From positions 1 through 5,902 of the forward strand of contig JAEWMM010000311.1 in the NCBI GenBank assembly GCA_023457175.1: 5,902 bases of DNA. Reading direction: 5' to 3'. Positions 1 to 5,676 of the stretch are shown here, piece after piece. Source of the DNA: Bacillota bacterium (GTDB taxonomy: Bacteria; Bacillota; Clostridia; Oscillospirales; Ruminococcaceae). Position 1 is the stretch's first letter. Every line of letters begins with the position of its first letter. The notes under the pieces are model-generated. The model saw only the letters and a program-made list of their open reading frames with translations, did not search any database and had not been told where the DNA came from. Both the position numbers and the translations under genes were made by a program.

Positions 1-264
1 GTAGTAGAATATCTGGTAGACAAAGCCGCAGATAAAGCCCAGCGACAGCTCTCTAAACAATGCAAAAAGCATATCCACGCTGTCGTAGGCAAGCTCCGGC
101 CCCTGCAGCACCGGGGCAATCAGCATAGTGAGCAGCAGTACCAGCCCGGCTCTGACCTGAGACGGTATGTTTTTTCGTCCCAGCAGAGGGTTGAAAAATA
201 TAAAACCGGACATTCGGGCGAATACCAGCAAATAGACATTCAGGCCTTCAAGCTGTATGGTCAC
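1..264 (-). CDS. fliR: Flagellar export gate protein FliR, N-terminal 88 residues (partial)
   Basis: FliR is an inner-membrane component of the flagellar type III export gate, where it assembles with FliP and FliQ. Only the first 88 codons are inside the window and the frame is open to base 1. The protein begins MTIQLEGLNVYLLVFARM and continues with the FliR-like stretch SGFIFFNPLLGRKNIPSQVR, then a hydrophobic segment (about residues 40-55) and RELSLGFICGFVYQIFYY, which matches the conserved R-E-x-x-x-G-F region of the family. The start is GTG at 264. It is preceded by GAGGTGA (269-275), a strong Shine-Dalgarno match with 4 nt spacing that overlaps the fliQ stop codon, so translation is probably coupled to fliQ. 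The gap to fliQ is 9 nt. Whether the gene is fused to flhB, as happens in some Clostridia, cannot be seen here. Confidence 0.95.
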   Translation of the reverse strand, partial: MTIQLEGLNVYLLVFARMSGFIFFNPLLGRKNIPSQVRAGLVLLLTMLIAPVLQGPELAYDSVDMLFALFRELSLGFICGFVYQIFYY

Positions 265-273
265 GGCGTCACC

Positions 274-537
274 TCATAACAGAAGAATAAGGCTGAACAG
301 CCAGTGAACAAAATCCAACATGGTGCTGATCATCCAATGTCCGGTAAAAAGCATCATAAAGGCGATGATAATCAGCTTTGGCACAAAGGTGAGCGTCTGC
401 TCATGAATCTGAGTGGCCGCCTGAAAAATGGCGACCACCAGGCCGATGAGAATACTGGTGATCAAGAGCGGTGCAGCCAGCTTGAGCGAGACCAGCAGAG
501 CCTGCGTAAAAATATCCATGATTTGGTTCTGCGTCAA
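274..537 (-). CDS. fliQ: Flagellar export gate protein FliQ
   Basis: This is a small two-helix membrane subunit of the FliP-FliQ-FliR export gate. It carries the family core GLVVAIFQAATQIHEQTLTF followed by VPKL, flanked by hydrophobic segments at roughly residues 10-37 and 49-87. I place the start at TTG (535-537), giving 87 aa. AGGTGA (543-548) lies 5 nt upstream, and from this start the sequence MTQNQIM...AAPLL lines up without gaps with Escherichia coli FliQ (MTPESVM...AAPLL, recalled from memory). An in-frame GTG at 546 would add three residues, but its Shine-Dalgarno spacing would be too short. An internal ATG at 519 has no Shine-Dalgarno. About 120 nt separate the gene from fliP, unusual within this operon, while fliR follows after only 9 nt. 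Identity is secure; the start is likely. Confidence 0.95.
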   Translation of the reverse strand: MTQNQIMDIFTQALLVSLKLAAPLLITSILIGLVVAIFQAATQIHEQTLTFVPKLIIIAFMMLFTGHWMISTMLDFVHWLFSLILLL

Positions 538-542
538 GCGGT

Positions 543-548
543 TCACCT
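543..548 (-). promoter_or_regulatory. Ribosome binding site deciding the fliQ start
   Basis: On the minus strand this reads AGGTGA, which matches the GGAGGTGA complement of the 16S rRNA 3' end, and it sits 5 nt before TTG at 537. The same AGGTGA element precedes fliR. The GTG at 546 lies inside this site, which argues against it being the start. Confidence 0.6.
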
Positions 549-560
549 GCCTTTAAATTT

Positions 561-578
561 TAACAGGTTGTACTGTTA
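561..578 (-). repeat. Inverted repeat upstream of the fliQ ribosome binding site
   Basis: TAACAG and CTGTTA form a perfect 6-bp inverted repeat around a 6-nt loop. In the mRNA it lies about 12 nt before the fliQ Shine-Dalgarno site and is followed by an A/T-rich stretch (AAATTTAAAGG). It has no poly-U tail, so it is not an obvious terminator. The stem is A/U-rich and would be weak by itself. Confidence 0.4.
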
Positions 579-608
579 TTTGGTTAAACAAGAAAAATCT
601 ATGCAGTA

Positions 609-635
609 GCGAACGCAAGCATATCTGTTCGCGTT
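609..635 (-). repeat. Overlapping, mutually exclusive inverted repeats
   Basis: Two perfect inverted repeats share bases here. GCGAAC (609-614) pairs with GTTCGC (627-632), and AACGC (612-616) pairs with GCGTT (631-635). Both stems cannot form at the same time. A further copy of GCGTT at 643-647 offers another partner for 612-616. Such alternative pairing resembles a small attenuator or processing structure, but stems of 5-6 bp can also arise by chance. Confidence 0.35.
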
Positions 636-658
636 GAGGAAAGCGTTATGTAAAAACG

Positions 659-1471
659 TCACCGAAACCCCTGTACGAGCGTTCCAAGCAACAGGCTCCA
701 GCCGTCTACCAGAACGAAAAGTAAAATTTTAAAGGGCAGCGAAATGGTGGCGGGCGGCAGCATGACCATGCCCATCGACATCAGCACGCTTGAGACGACA
801 ATATCAATAATTAAAAAGGGCAGATAAAGCAGAAATCCAATCAAAAAGGCGCGCTCAAGCTCGCTGGTGATAAATGCGGGGACGACGACAAACAGGCTCA
901 GACGCGTCAGGCTTTCAGCGCTTTCTCCCGACTGTACCGTAGGCAGCGCACTGCCGGAGATGCTTAAGTAAAGGTTGAGCGCTTTGGGCGTTGTCTGCTC
1001 AAGCATAAACCGCTTTAAGGGCAACTGCGCCGCCTGTGTGGCTTCGGTAATGGTGTAGCTGCCAGCCTTATAAGGGTCGTAGGCGGTGGTTTTGATCTCT
1101 TCGAAGGTGGGCGTCATGATAAACAGCGTCAAAAACAGCGCAAGCCCTACCAGCACCTGATTGGGGGGCGATTGCTGTGTGCCCAACGCATTGCGCATAA
1201 AAGACAGCACGATGATAATGCGGGTAAAGCTGGTCATCATGAGCAGAATGCTGGGGATAAGCGAAATAAGGACAAACAGGAACATCAAGTCCAAGACGCC
1301 CATGGCGCTGCTGCCGGTATCGTCGGCAATAAAGTCGATTGAAACGCCGGGCGCCGCCAGCGCGGTGGTGTTTAGCAGAAACAGCGTCAGCAAAAGCACC
1401 ACAAGCAGCGAAACACCAAAAAGCAGCAGTTGTTTTTTAAGCGCCGCCAGACATTGGGTGCGATCGGTCAT
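659..1471 (-). CDS. fliP: Flagellar export gate protein FliP
   Basis: FliP is the main membrane subunit of the flagellar type III export gate. The 270-aa protein starts with an N-terminal hydrophobic segment (about residues 14-38) ending in TTALAAPG, a likely cleavable signal peptide as in other FliP proteins. Both family signatures are present: SFTRIIIVLSFMRNALGTQQ with SPPNQVLVGLALF (residues 81-113), and PFLIIDIVVSSVLMSMGMVM with LPP (residues 218-240). The central part (about 122-190) is the expected soluble segment. ATG at 1471 is preceded by GGGGGAG (1479-1485) at 7 nt. Its first bases overlap the fliO stop (ATGA), which suggests translational coupling. At 270 aa it is somewhat longer than the roughly 220-250 aa usual for the family, mostly through the long N-terminal region. 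Confidence 0.98.
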   Translation of the reverse strand: MTDRTQCLAALKKQLLLFGVSLLVVLLLTLFLLNTTALAAPGVSIDFIADDTGSSAMGVLDLMFLFVLISLIPSILLMMTSFTRIIIVLSFMRNALGTQQSPPNQVLVGLALFLTLFIMTPTFEEIKTTAYDPYKAGSYTITEATQAAQLPLKRFMLEQTTPKALNLYLSISGSALPTVQSGESAESLTRLSLFVVVPAFITSELERAFLIGFLLYLPFLIIDIVVSSVLMSMGMVMLPPATISLPFKILLFVLVDGWSLLLGTLVQGFR

Positions 1472-1839
1472 AAACCATCTCCCCCTTTGGCGGACGGACC
1501 ATTTTTCTTAAGCTTCATTTGCTTTATAATCGCAGAAAAGCGTTGCTCTGACTCGGGCTCGGCCTCGAACAATGCCCGCTGCTGTGCGTCAAATTCGCAG
1601 ACGGTTGTGACAGCGCCGGCGCTCATGGCGATGAGCAGGGTTTTGTCACCGGCCGAGACAAGCAGCAGATATTTTTCGCGGTCGATCACCACCCGGTCAA
1701 GGATTCTGATGTGTTTAAAACTGCTCTGGATGGGGCTATGCCCGCCGATCCAACGCAGCAGAAACCACGCCAGAAACAAAACAAACGCCAAGGTGAGAAA
1801 AACAGAAAAAAATACCGAAAAGGCCTCTAATCTTTCCAC
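1468..1839 (-). CDS. fliO: Flagellar biosynthetic protein FliO (FliZ-type)
   Basis: FliO is a small membrane protein that helps assemble or stabilise the FliP complex of the export apparatus. This 123-aa protein has one transmembrane segment (about residues 8-32, ending FLLRWIGG) and a cytoplasmic domain. That domain contains ILDRVVIDREKYLLLVSAGD then KTLLIAMSAGAVTTV, the short beta-strand pattern of the poorly conserved FliO/FliZ family (positive charge, LLLV, GDKTLLI). A charged, Lys-rich tail follows (KQMKLKKNG). The start is GTG at 1839 with AGGG (1848-1851) 8 nt upstream, a moderate Shine-Dalgarno. It lies 32 nt after cheY and overlaps fliP by 4 nt. The call rests on topology and position between cheY and fliP as much as on sequence. 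Bacillus literature uses the name fliZ for this position. Confidence 0.88.
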   Translation of the reverse strand: MERLEAFSVFFSVFLTLAFVLFLAWFLLRWIGGHSPIQSSFKHIRILDRVVIDREKYLLLVSAGDKTLLIAMSAGAVTTVCEFDAQQRALFEAEPESEQRFSAIIKQMKLKKNGPSAKGGDGL

Positions 1840-1871
1840 GCTTTTTACCCTGCCCTGTCTTTTAAAATAAG

Positions 1872-2234
1872 TTAGCCCAGAATTTTCTTAACCGTCTGAA
1901 GAATGCGGTCGGGCTTAAACGGCTTGACAATAAAGTCCAACGCACCAAAACGGATAGCGTCGACGACCATCGCCTCCTGACCCATTGCGCTGCACATGAC
2001 AACCATGGCGTTAGGGTCATGGGCCTTAATCGCCTGAAGCGACTGTATGCCGTCCATATTCGGCATGGTGATGTCCATAATGACAAGATCGGGTTTTTCG
2101 GTCTTAAAGGTCTCAAAAGCAATCTGCCCGTCTGCAGCCTCGATAATGTTGGTGTAGCCGTTGCCGGTGAGGCTGTTCTTGATCATCATTCTCATAAAAG
2201 CGGCGTCGTCAACGATCATAATTTTCTTGTCCAT
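1872..2234 (-). CDS. cheY: Chemotaxis response regulator CheY
   Basis: CheY is a single-domain receiver that carries the chemotaxis phosphoryl signal from CheA to the flagellar switch. From ATG at 2234 the protein is 120 aa, the same length as Bacillus subtilis CheY as I recall it. All receiver residues are present: acidic pair D9-D10 (IMIVDDAAFMRMM), phosphoacceptor D54 (DLVIMDITMPNMDG), S82 in the Thr/Ser position (MCSAMGQEAM) and K104 in DFIVKPF. An upstream in-frame TTG at 2243 would add three residues, but AAAGGA (2245-2250) would then be only one base away, whereas it sits 10 nt before the ATG. There is no DNA-binding output domain. Placement between fliY and fliO puts it beside its probable targets FliM and FliY. 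Confidence 0.97.
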   Translation of the reverse strand: MDKKIMIVDDAAFMRMMIKNSLTGNGYTNIIEAADGQIAFETFKTEKPDLVIMDITMPNMDGIQSLQAIKAHDPNAMVVMCSAMGQEAMVVDAIRFGALDFIVKPFKPDRILQTVKKILG

Positions 2235-2244
2235 AAAATCCAAT

Positions 2245-2250
2245 TCCTTT
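2245..2250 (-). promoter_or_regulatory. Ribosome binding site deciding the cheY start
   Basis: AAAGGA on the minus strand lies 10 nt before ATG 2234 and only 1 nt before the alternative TTG 2243, so it favours the ATG. The surrounding fliY-cheY gap (2235-2279) is very A/T-rich. Confidence 0.6.
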
Positions 2251-2279
2251 CGGGATGTATTGATATATTTTAAAAATTT

Positions 2280-3629
2280 TTATAAATCTTTTTCCAGAGA
2301 GGAGAGCAGCGCCCTTGTGCCAAGAATTTCGGTGATGCGGACGCCAAAGTTATCGTCAATAACCACCACGTCGCCGTGGGCGATCAGCTGGCCGTTTACC
2401 ACAATATCCACCGGGGCTCCGGCCTGCTTTTCAAGCTCGATGACAGTGCCCTGCGCAAAGGCCATAATATCCTTTATCTTTCTGCGTGTCTGCCCAATTT
2501 CAATCGTGACGTCAAGCGGCACATTCATCAAAAGGTCGGCGTTGCCGCCCAGAACAGGCTCGCCGGTGGGGCTGCTTTTGCCAAACTGCGGCAGTTGAAT
2601 ATTCTGTACCTTGGCAGGCGGCGGCGCCTTATCCTTTTGTATATGATGCGCTGGCGCCGGAGGCTCAGGCTGCTGCGGATAGGGCGGATAAGGGGGATAA
2701 TAGGGCGGCGGATAGCCCGGGTAAGCGCCCGGCGCCCCTGCGGGCGGATAAGGCGGATAGGGCGGATAATAGGGCGGGTAGCCCGGAACACCTGCCGCCG
2801 ACGGGGCTTGCTGCGGTTGCGGCGGCATATTCGGCGCCGGTATTTGCGCCGATGCCTGCGGTGGCACTGGTGGCGGCGCTTGTGCTACTGTTGTTGCCGG
2901 CATAACGACCGGCTGCTGCACGGCCGGCGGCGGGGCATCAGGGACAGCCATCGGCGGCACGGCCTGAGGCGGCGGAGCAACGGACACGGGCGGTGGAGCT
3001 TCCTCGATCATCGATTCGCCAAGGAAACCACCCACCATCGACTTTGCGAGATTGCAGGGCAAAGCACTGACAAACTCCGAGTTCATGACGCCCTGAATAT
3101 CCATGTTGAAATGAACCGAAACGATCTGCTGGTTTACATCCATGCCGATGGCGTTTGCAAAGGTAAAATCCGGCGTAATAATCCGTGCTTCCGGCGTTGA
3201 GATATTGACCGCCTTACCTAAAAATTCGGCCAGAGCAGTGGCTGAGGCGCCCATCATCTGGTTCATAACCTCGCAGGCGGCGCTCATGCTCAGCTCGTCG
3301 AGTACAAAGTCGTCGCCGGGGGGCTCATCAATACCCATGAGTTGGTTTAAAATCAGCTGCATGTCCCGTTGGCGAAAAATTAATACATTAGACCCGCTCA
3401 AACCTTGGGTATATGTAATTTTAACACTTAAAGCCGGCTCAAGCGCGGAGTACTCCACCAACCCTAACGATTCCACACTGACGCGCGGTGTCGTGATTGT
3501 GACCTGTTTGTCCAGCATAGTGGAAACAGCCGTTGCCGCAGAGCCCATACTGATATTCAATACTTCTCCGATAGCGTCTATTTCCATCGGAGAAAGTCCT
3601 ACGCAGGTATCTTTCGCTGCATTATCCAA
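2280..3629 (-). CDS. fliY: Flagellar switch protein FliY (CheC-type phosphatase plus FliN domain)
   Basis: FliY is a C-ring protein of Gram-positive flagella that combines a CheY-P phosphatase with the rotor domain FliN. The 449-aa protein has an N-terminal CheC-like domain (about residues 10-210). Both phosphatase centres are intact: D18-x3-E22-x2-N25 with P48 (DAIGEVLN...TTP), and S116-x3-E120-x2-N123 with P146 (SAACEVMN...STP). A Pro-rich linker (about 212-339) joins it to a C-terminal SpoA/FliN domain (about 364-443) containing LLMNVPLDVTIEIGQTRRKI and GDVVVIDDNFGVRITEIL. I chose TTG 3629: GAGAGGAG (3641-3648) is 11 nt upstream, and the gene then starts 7 nt after fliM. A longer TTG start at 3650 would overlap fliM and has no Shine-Dalgarno. 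Neither start gives the FliM-like N-terminal CheY-binding peptide seen in Bacillus FliY. Confidence 0.95.
   Translation of the reverse strand: MDNAAKDTCVGLSPMEIDAIGEVLNISMGSAATAVSTMLDKQVTITTPRVSVESLGLVEYSALEPALSVKITYTQGLSGSNVLIFRQRDMQLILNQLMGIDEPPGDDFVLDELSMSAACEVMNQMMGASATALAEFLGKAVNISTPEARIITPDFTFANAIGMDVNQQIVSVHFNMDIQGVMNSEFVSALPCNLAKSMVGGFLGESMIEEAPPPVSVAPPPQAVPPMAVPDAPPPAVQQPVVMPATTVAQAPPPVPPQASAQIPAPNMPPQPQQAPSAAGVPGYPPYYPPYPPYPPAGAPGAYPGYPPPYYPPYPPYPQQPEPPAPAHHIQKDKAPPPAKVQNIQLPQFGKSSPTGEPVLGGNADLLMNVPLDVTIEIGQTRRKIKDIMAFAQGTVIELEKQAGAPVDIVVNGQLIAHGDVVVIDDNFGVRITEILGTRALLSSLEKDL
2613..2996 (-). repeat. Low-complexity Pro-rich linker coding region of fliY
   Basis: About 128 codons encode a linker made largely of Pro, Ala, Gln, Val and Tyr. 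The densest part (2676-2780) is a Pro/Tyr block holding two near-identical 13-residue units, YPPYYPPYPPYPP (2742-2780) and YPPPYYPPYPPYP (2676-2714), separated by a Gly/Ala/Pro spacer. At the DNA level the plus strand is a run of GGCGGATA/AGGGCGG-like units. Repeats like these usually change in copy number by slippage. Out-of-frame readings of this block give long spurious Arg-rich frames on both strands. Confidence 0.85.
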
Positions 3630-3636
3630 AATGAAT

Positions 3637-4653
3637 CTAACTCCTCTCAATTCTCAAAGCATCGGGCGGGTACGATTTAGTAATCTTTATTGCTTTGTTC
3701 GCTTTTACGATACCCATTTTGCCACAAAACCACGGCTGACTGTCAACTAAAATTTTAACGTCGCCGCCTGCAGGGTTTTCGAGCTTTATAATATCGTCTA
3801 CCCGAAGATGTAAAATGTCCTGAAGATCCATTTGCACCTCGTCGAGTACAGCGTTAATTTTAAGGTCGGAAGCATATATCGCCCTTTGAATCACTTTTTT
3901 AGCCATTTCTTTTTTGGCGTCATCCGAAAGATTTTTGGAAATGCGCGAGTATTTTGAAACGAAGCTGCCCATCAGCTCTTCTAAGCCGATTGCCGGAATG
4001 CAAATATTCAGTGTGCCGATCACATCCTGCATCTTTACTTCGAAGGACACGATCACGACGATATCTTCCGGCGCATAAATCTGTATCAGCCGCGGATTGG
4101 TTTCGACGGTATCCAGCTCAATATGGACGTCGATATAATCGCGCCAGGCATCCTGCATATAAACCGAGAATTTCTGAAAAATGTTGCGCATAATGCCCAG
4201 CTCAATATCGGTATAGTCTCGGTTTAAAATCATGCTGCTGCCGCTGCCGCCCAAAAGGCGGTCTATCATAAAAAACGCCAGATTGGAAGAGGTGTCCATC
4301 ATCATGGTGAATTCGTTGATATTTTTATCGCCAGGCTTAAGCTCCATCAGACCGATCAGGGCCGAGTCGGGCAGCGCGTTGTTAAACTCGTAATAGCGCT
4401 GTTCCTCTACCTGCAACAGGTTGACCTCGCTGTTTATGCGCATCGAACCTGAAAAGTAGGAGGACAGCAGCCGTGAGAGATTCTCGTGAATGCTGTCTAC
4501 GTTTCGCAATTGCTCCTTCGTAAACTTTTTTGGCGAATAGAAATCATACTCCTTAATCCGCTTTTCAGGGGCTTCGGGCTTGACATCTATATTACCACTG
4601 CTCATCCCTTTGAGCAACGCATCAATTTGTGATTGTGAGAGAATTTCGGGCAT
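3637..4653 (-). CDS. fliM: Flagellar motor switch protein FliM
   Basis: FliM is the C-ring protein that binds phosphorylated CheY and passes the switching signal to FliG. The 338-aa protein has the expected three parts. The N-terminal CheY-P-binding peptide is intact (ILSQSQIDALL, residues 4-14). It is followed by the KEYDFYSPKKF linker and a CheC-like middle domain (about 45-235) with the FliG-contact loop FMIDRLLGGSGSS (GGSG at 135-138). The C-terminal SpoA/FliN-like domain (about 255-325) contains LQDILHLRVDDIIKLE and WFCGKMGIVKANKAIKI. Length is typical (about 330 aa). ATG 4653 has GGTGAG (4659-4664) 5 nt upstream. It follows motB by 48 nt and ends 7 nt before the chosen fliY start. Confidence 0.98.
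   Translation of the reverse strand: MPEILSQSQIDALLKGMSSGNIDVKPEAPEKRIKEYDFYSPKKFTKEQLRNVDSIHENLSRLLSSYFSGSMRINSEVNLLQVEEQRYYEFNNALPDSALIGLMELKPGDKNINEFTMMMDTSSNLAFFMIDRLLGGSGSSMILNRDYTDIELGIMRNIFQKFSVYMQDAWRDYIDVHIELDTVETNPRLIQIYAPEDIVVIVSFEVKMQDVIGTLNICIPAIGLEELMGSFVSKYSRISKNLSDDAKKEMAKKVIQRAIYASDLKINAVLDEVQMDLQDILHLRVDDIIKLENPAGGDVKILVDSQPWFCGKMGIVKANKAIKITKSYPPDALRIERS
3641..3648 (-). promoter_or_regulatory. Ribosome binding site for fliY inside the fliM 3' end
   Basis: GAGAGGAG on the minus strand lies in the last codons of fliM, 11 nt before TTG 3629. It is downstream of the alternative TTG 3650, so it cannot serve that start. The spacing is slightly long. An ATT codon 3 nt nearer (3632) is a conceivable but rare alternative. 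Confidence 0.5.
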
Positions 4654-4701
4654 TTGGTCTCACCGCCTGTCTAAAAAATAAACGCTGGCAAATGGGTAGA
4701 T

Positions 4702-5634
4702 TTATGTATCATTCCGGCTAAAGCCGGCTTCTATTTCCCCCTCCGGTATGGAGATGGAAGGGATGCTGCCGTCGGAATGTGATTTGTCCGAGTTTATAAT
4801 GTCGGAGCCGCTGCCGCTGTCTTCAAAAAGCTCAGCCCTGACCAAATGCGAAAGCATGGCATAAAGGTCGTCGGGGTTGTTTTTATCAAACGAGTTTCCG
4901 AGCACCATAATTTCAACACGTCTGTTTTTGGCGCGGCCTTCAGATGTGTCGTTACTGTCGATAGGGTAATTTTTGCCATAACCGTTGCACATCAGCTTTT
5001 TAGGGTCAAGACCCTTTCCTTCAAAGTAGATAACCACCTGGCTGGCACGTTCTCCCGAGAGGGTCCAGTCGCTGATATGATAGTCTTCGGCGCCGGGGAT
5101 GGCGGCGGTATGGCCGTTGACACGCGTAACGAAGATCTGATCTTCAAGGTTCTTAAGGCAGTCGCCCAAAAAATTGAGGATGGGGTAGCTGCCTTCGCGC
5201 AAAGTATAGCTGTCGCCATCAAAAAAAATGTTGTTGTCAAAGCGGATGTAAACATTGTTTGCAGAGTCTTTGGAAATAGAGACCGAGGCGGTCATCTGGT
5301 TTTCTTCAACATATTGTTTAAGATATTCGTAAAGCTGGTTGAGATCGGAGGGCAGCTCATTATCGGTCGTTTTGCTGCCGATAGTCGGCGCAAGGCCGTT
5401 TGCGGGCGCAATATCGTCCCCCTCGCCCTGCTGCACCAGAATAATCTGGGCCGTGGCGGCATCTGGATTTTTCGCGAAGGCGCGAACTAAAATCTCCCAC
5501 TTTTCTTCGTTGACAGTCGACATACTGAACAGCATAACAAAAAAGGTTAAAAGCAGGGTTACCATGTCGCCATAGGTGTCCATCCAGTTATAACCGCCGC
5601 CGCTGCTGCCGGTGTTTTTTCTACGTCTGGCCAC
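4702..5634 (-). CDS. motB: Flagellar motor stator protein MotB
   Basis: MotB pairs with MotA to form the ion channel that drives rotation, and anchors the stator to peptidoglycan. The 310-aa protein has a short basic N-terminus (MARRRKN), then one transmembrane helix (about residues 22-41) containing the ion-binding aspartate D23 in YGDMVTLLLTFFVMLFSMS. A plug/linker region follows, then an OmpA-like peptidoglycan-binding domain (about 125-246) with FDGDSYTLREG, DWTLSGERASQVV and the closing SEGRAKNRRVEI. The last 60 or so residues form an acidic, Ser-rich tail beyond the OmpA domain, making it longer than the usual 250-270 aa. The start is GTG 5634 with a near-perfect AAGGAGG (5642-5648) 7 nt upstream. 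It follows motA by 42 nt. Confidence 0.97.
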   Translation of the reverse strand: MARRRKNTGSSGGGYNWMDTYGDMVTLLLTFFVMLFSMSTVNEEKWEILVRAFAKNPDAATAQIILVQQGEGDDIAPANGLAPTIGSKTTDNELPSDLNQLYEYLKQYVEENQMTASVSISKDSANNVYIRFDNNIFFDGDSYTLREGSYPILNFLGDCLKNLEDQIFVTRVNGHTAAIPGAEDYHISDWTLSGERASQVVIYFEGKGLDPKKLMCNGYGKNYPIDSNDTSEGRAKNRRVEIMVLGNSFDKNNPDDLYAMLSHLVRAELFEDSGSGSDIINSDKSHSDGSIPSISIPEGEIEAGFSRNDT

Positions 5635-5641
5635 AAAACCC

Positions 5642-5648
5642 CCTCCTT
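5642..5648 (-). promoter_or_regulatory. Strong ribosome binding site of motB
   Basis: AAGGAGG on the minus strand, 7 nt before GTG 5634, is the best Shine-Dalgarno match in the window. It supports the non-ATG start. The strong site may compensate for the GTG codon. Confidence 0.7.
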
Positions 5649-5676
5649 TCTAAAGACGCTGCCGGACGCTAAGAAT

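Larger units (their letters stand above)
538..658 (-). other. fliP-fliQ intergenic region with short inverted repeats
   Basis: This is the longest gap in the window, about 120 nt between the fliP stop and the fliQ start. It holds no credible protein gene: an ATG inside it opens only seven codons and has no Shine-Dalgarno. Two inverted-repeat sets are visible and are listed separately. I see no well-spaced sigma-A -35/-10 pair, no sigma-D-type promoter and no hairpin followed by a T-run on the transcribed strand. A role in mRNA processing or in setting fliQ/fliR translation is possible but not shown. Confidence 0.5.

Noticed and set aside
602..625. Seven-codon leader peptide in the fliP-fliQ gap
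   Set aside because: The minus-strand ATG frame ends after seven codons, has no Shine-Dalgarno and carries no codon run suggestive of attenuation.
1862..2122. Minus-strand 86-codon frame within cheY
   Set aside because: It is a shifted-frame shadow of the receiver domain, with no Shine-Dalgarno or family match.
2235..2279. Possible internal promoter in the A/T-rich fliY-cheY gap
   Set aside because: TAAAAT and TATATC could pass as -10 elements, but the only -35-like candidate (CTGGAA) matches the consensus poorly and is at 19 nt spacing.
2528..2791. Minus-strand 87-codon frame rich in Arg, Ile and Pro
   Set aside because: It is an out-of-frame reading of the fliY Pro/Tyr repeat.
2376..3200. 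Long plus-strand open frame (274 codons) opposite fliY
   Set aside because: It is antisense to the FliY linker and domains, and its composition is extreme (Arg/Gly/Leu-rich) because it reads the complement of Pro codons. It has no recognisable domain, and the minus-strand frame is clearly FliY.
4654..4701. T-rich run after motB as a terminator
   Set aside because: A TTTATTTTTT run is present, but no stem precedes it, and fliM follows with a good ribosome binding site.
4846..5490. Plus-strand open frame of 214 codons opposite motB
   Set aside because: It matches no family and lies fully antisense to a MotB with all expected motifs, so it is a shadow frame.
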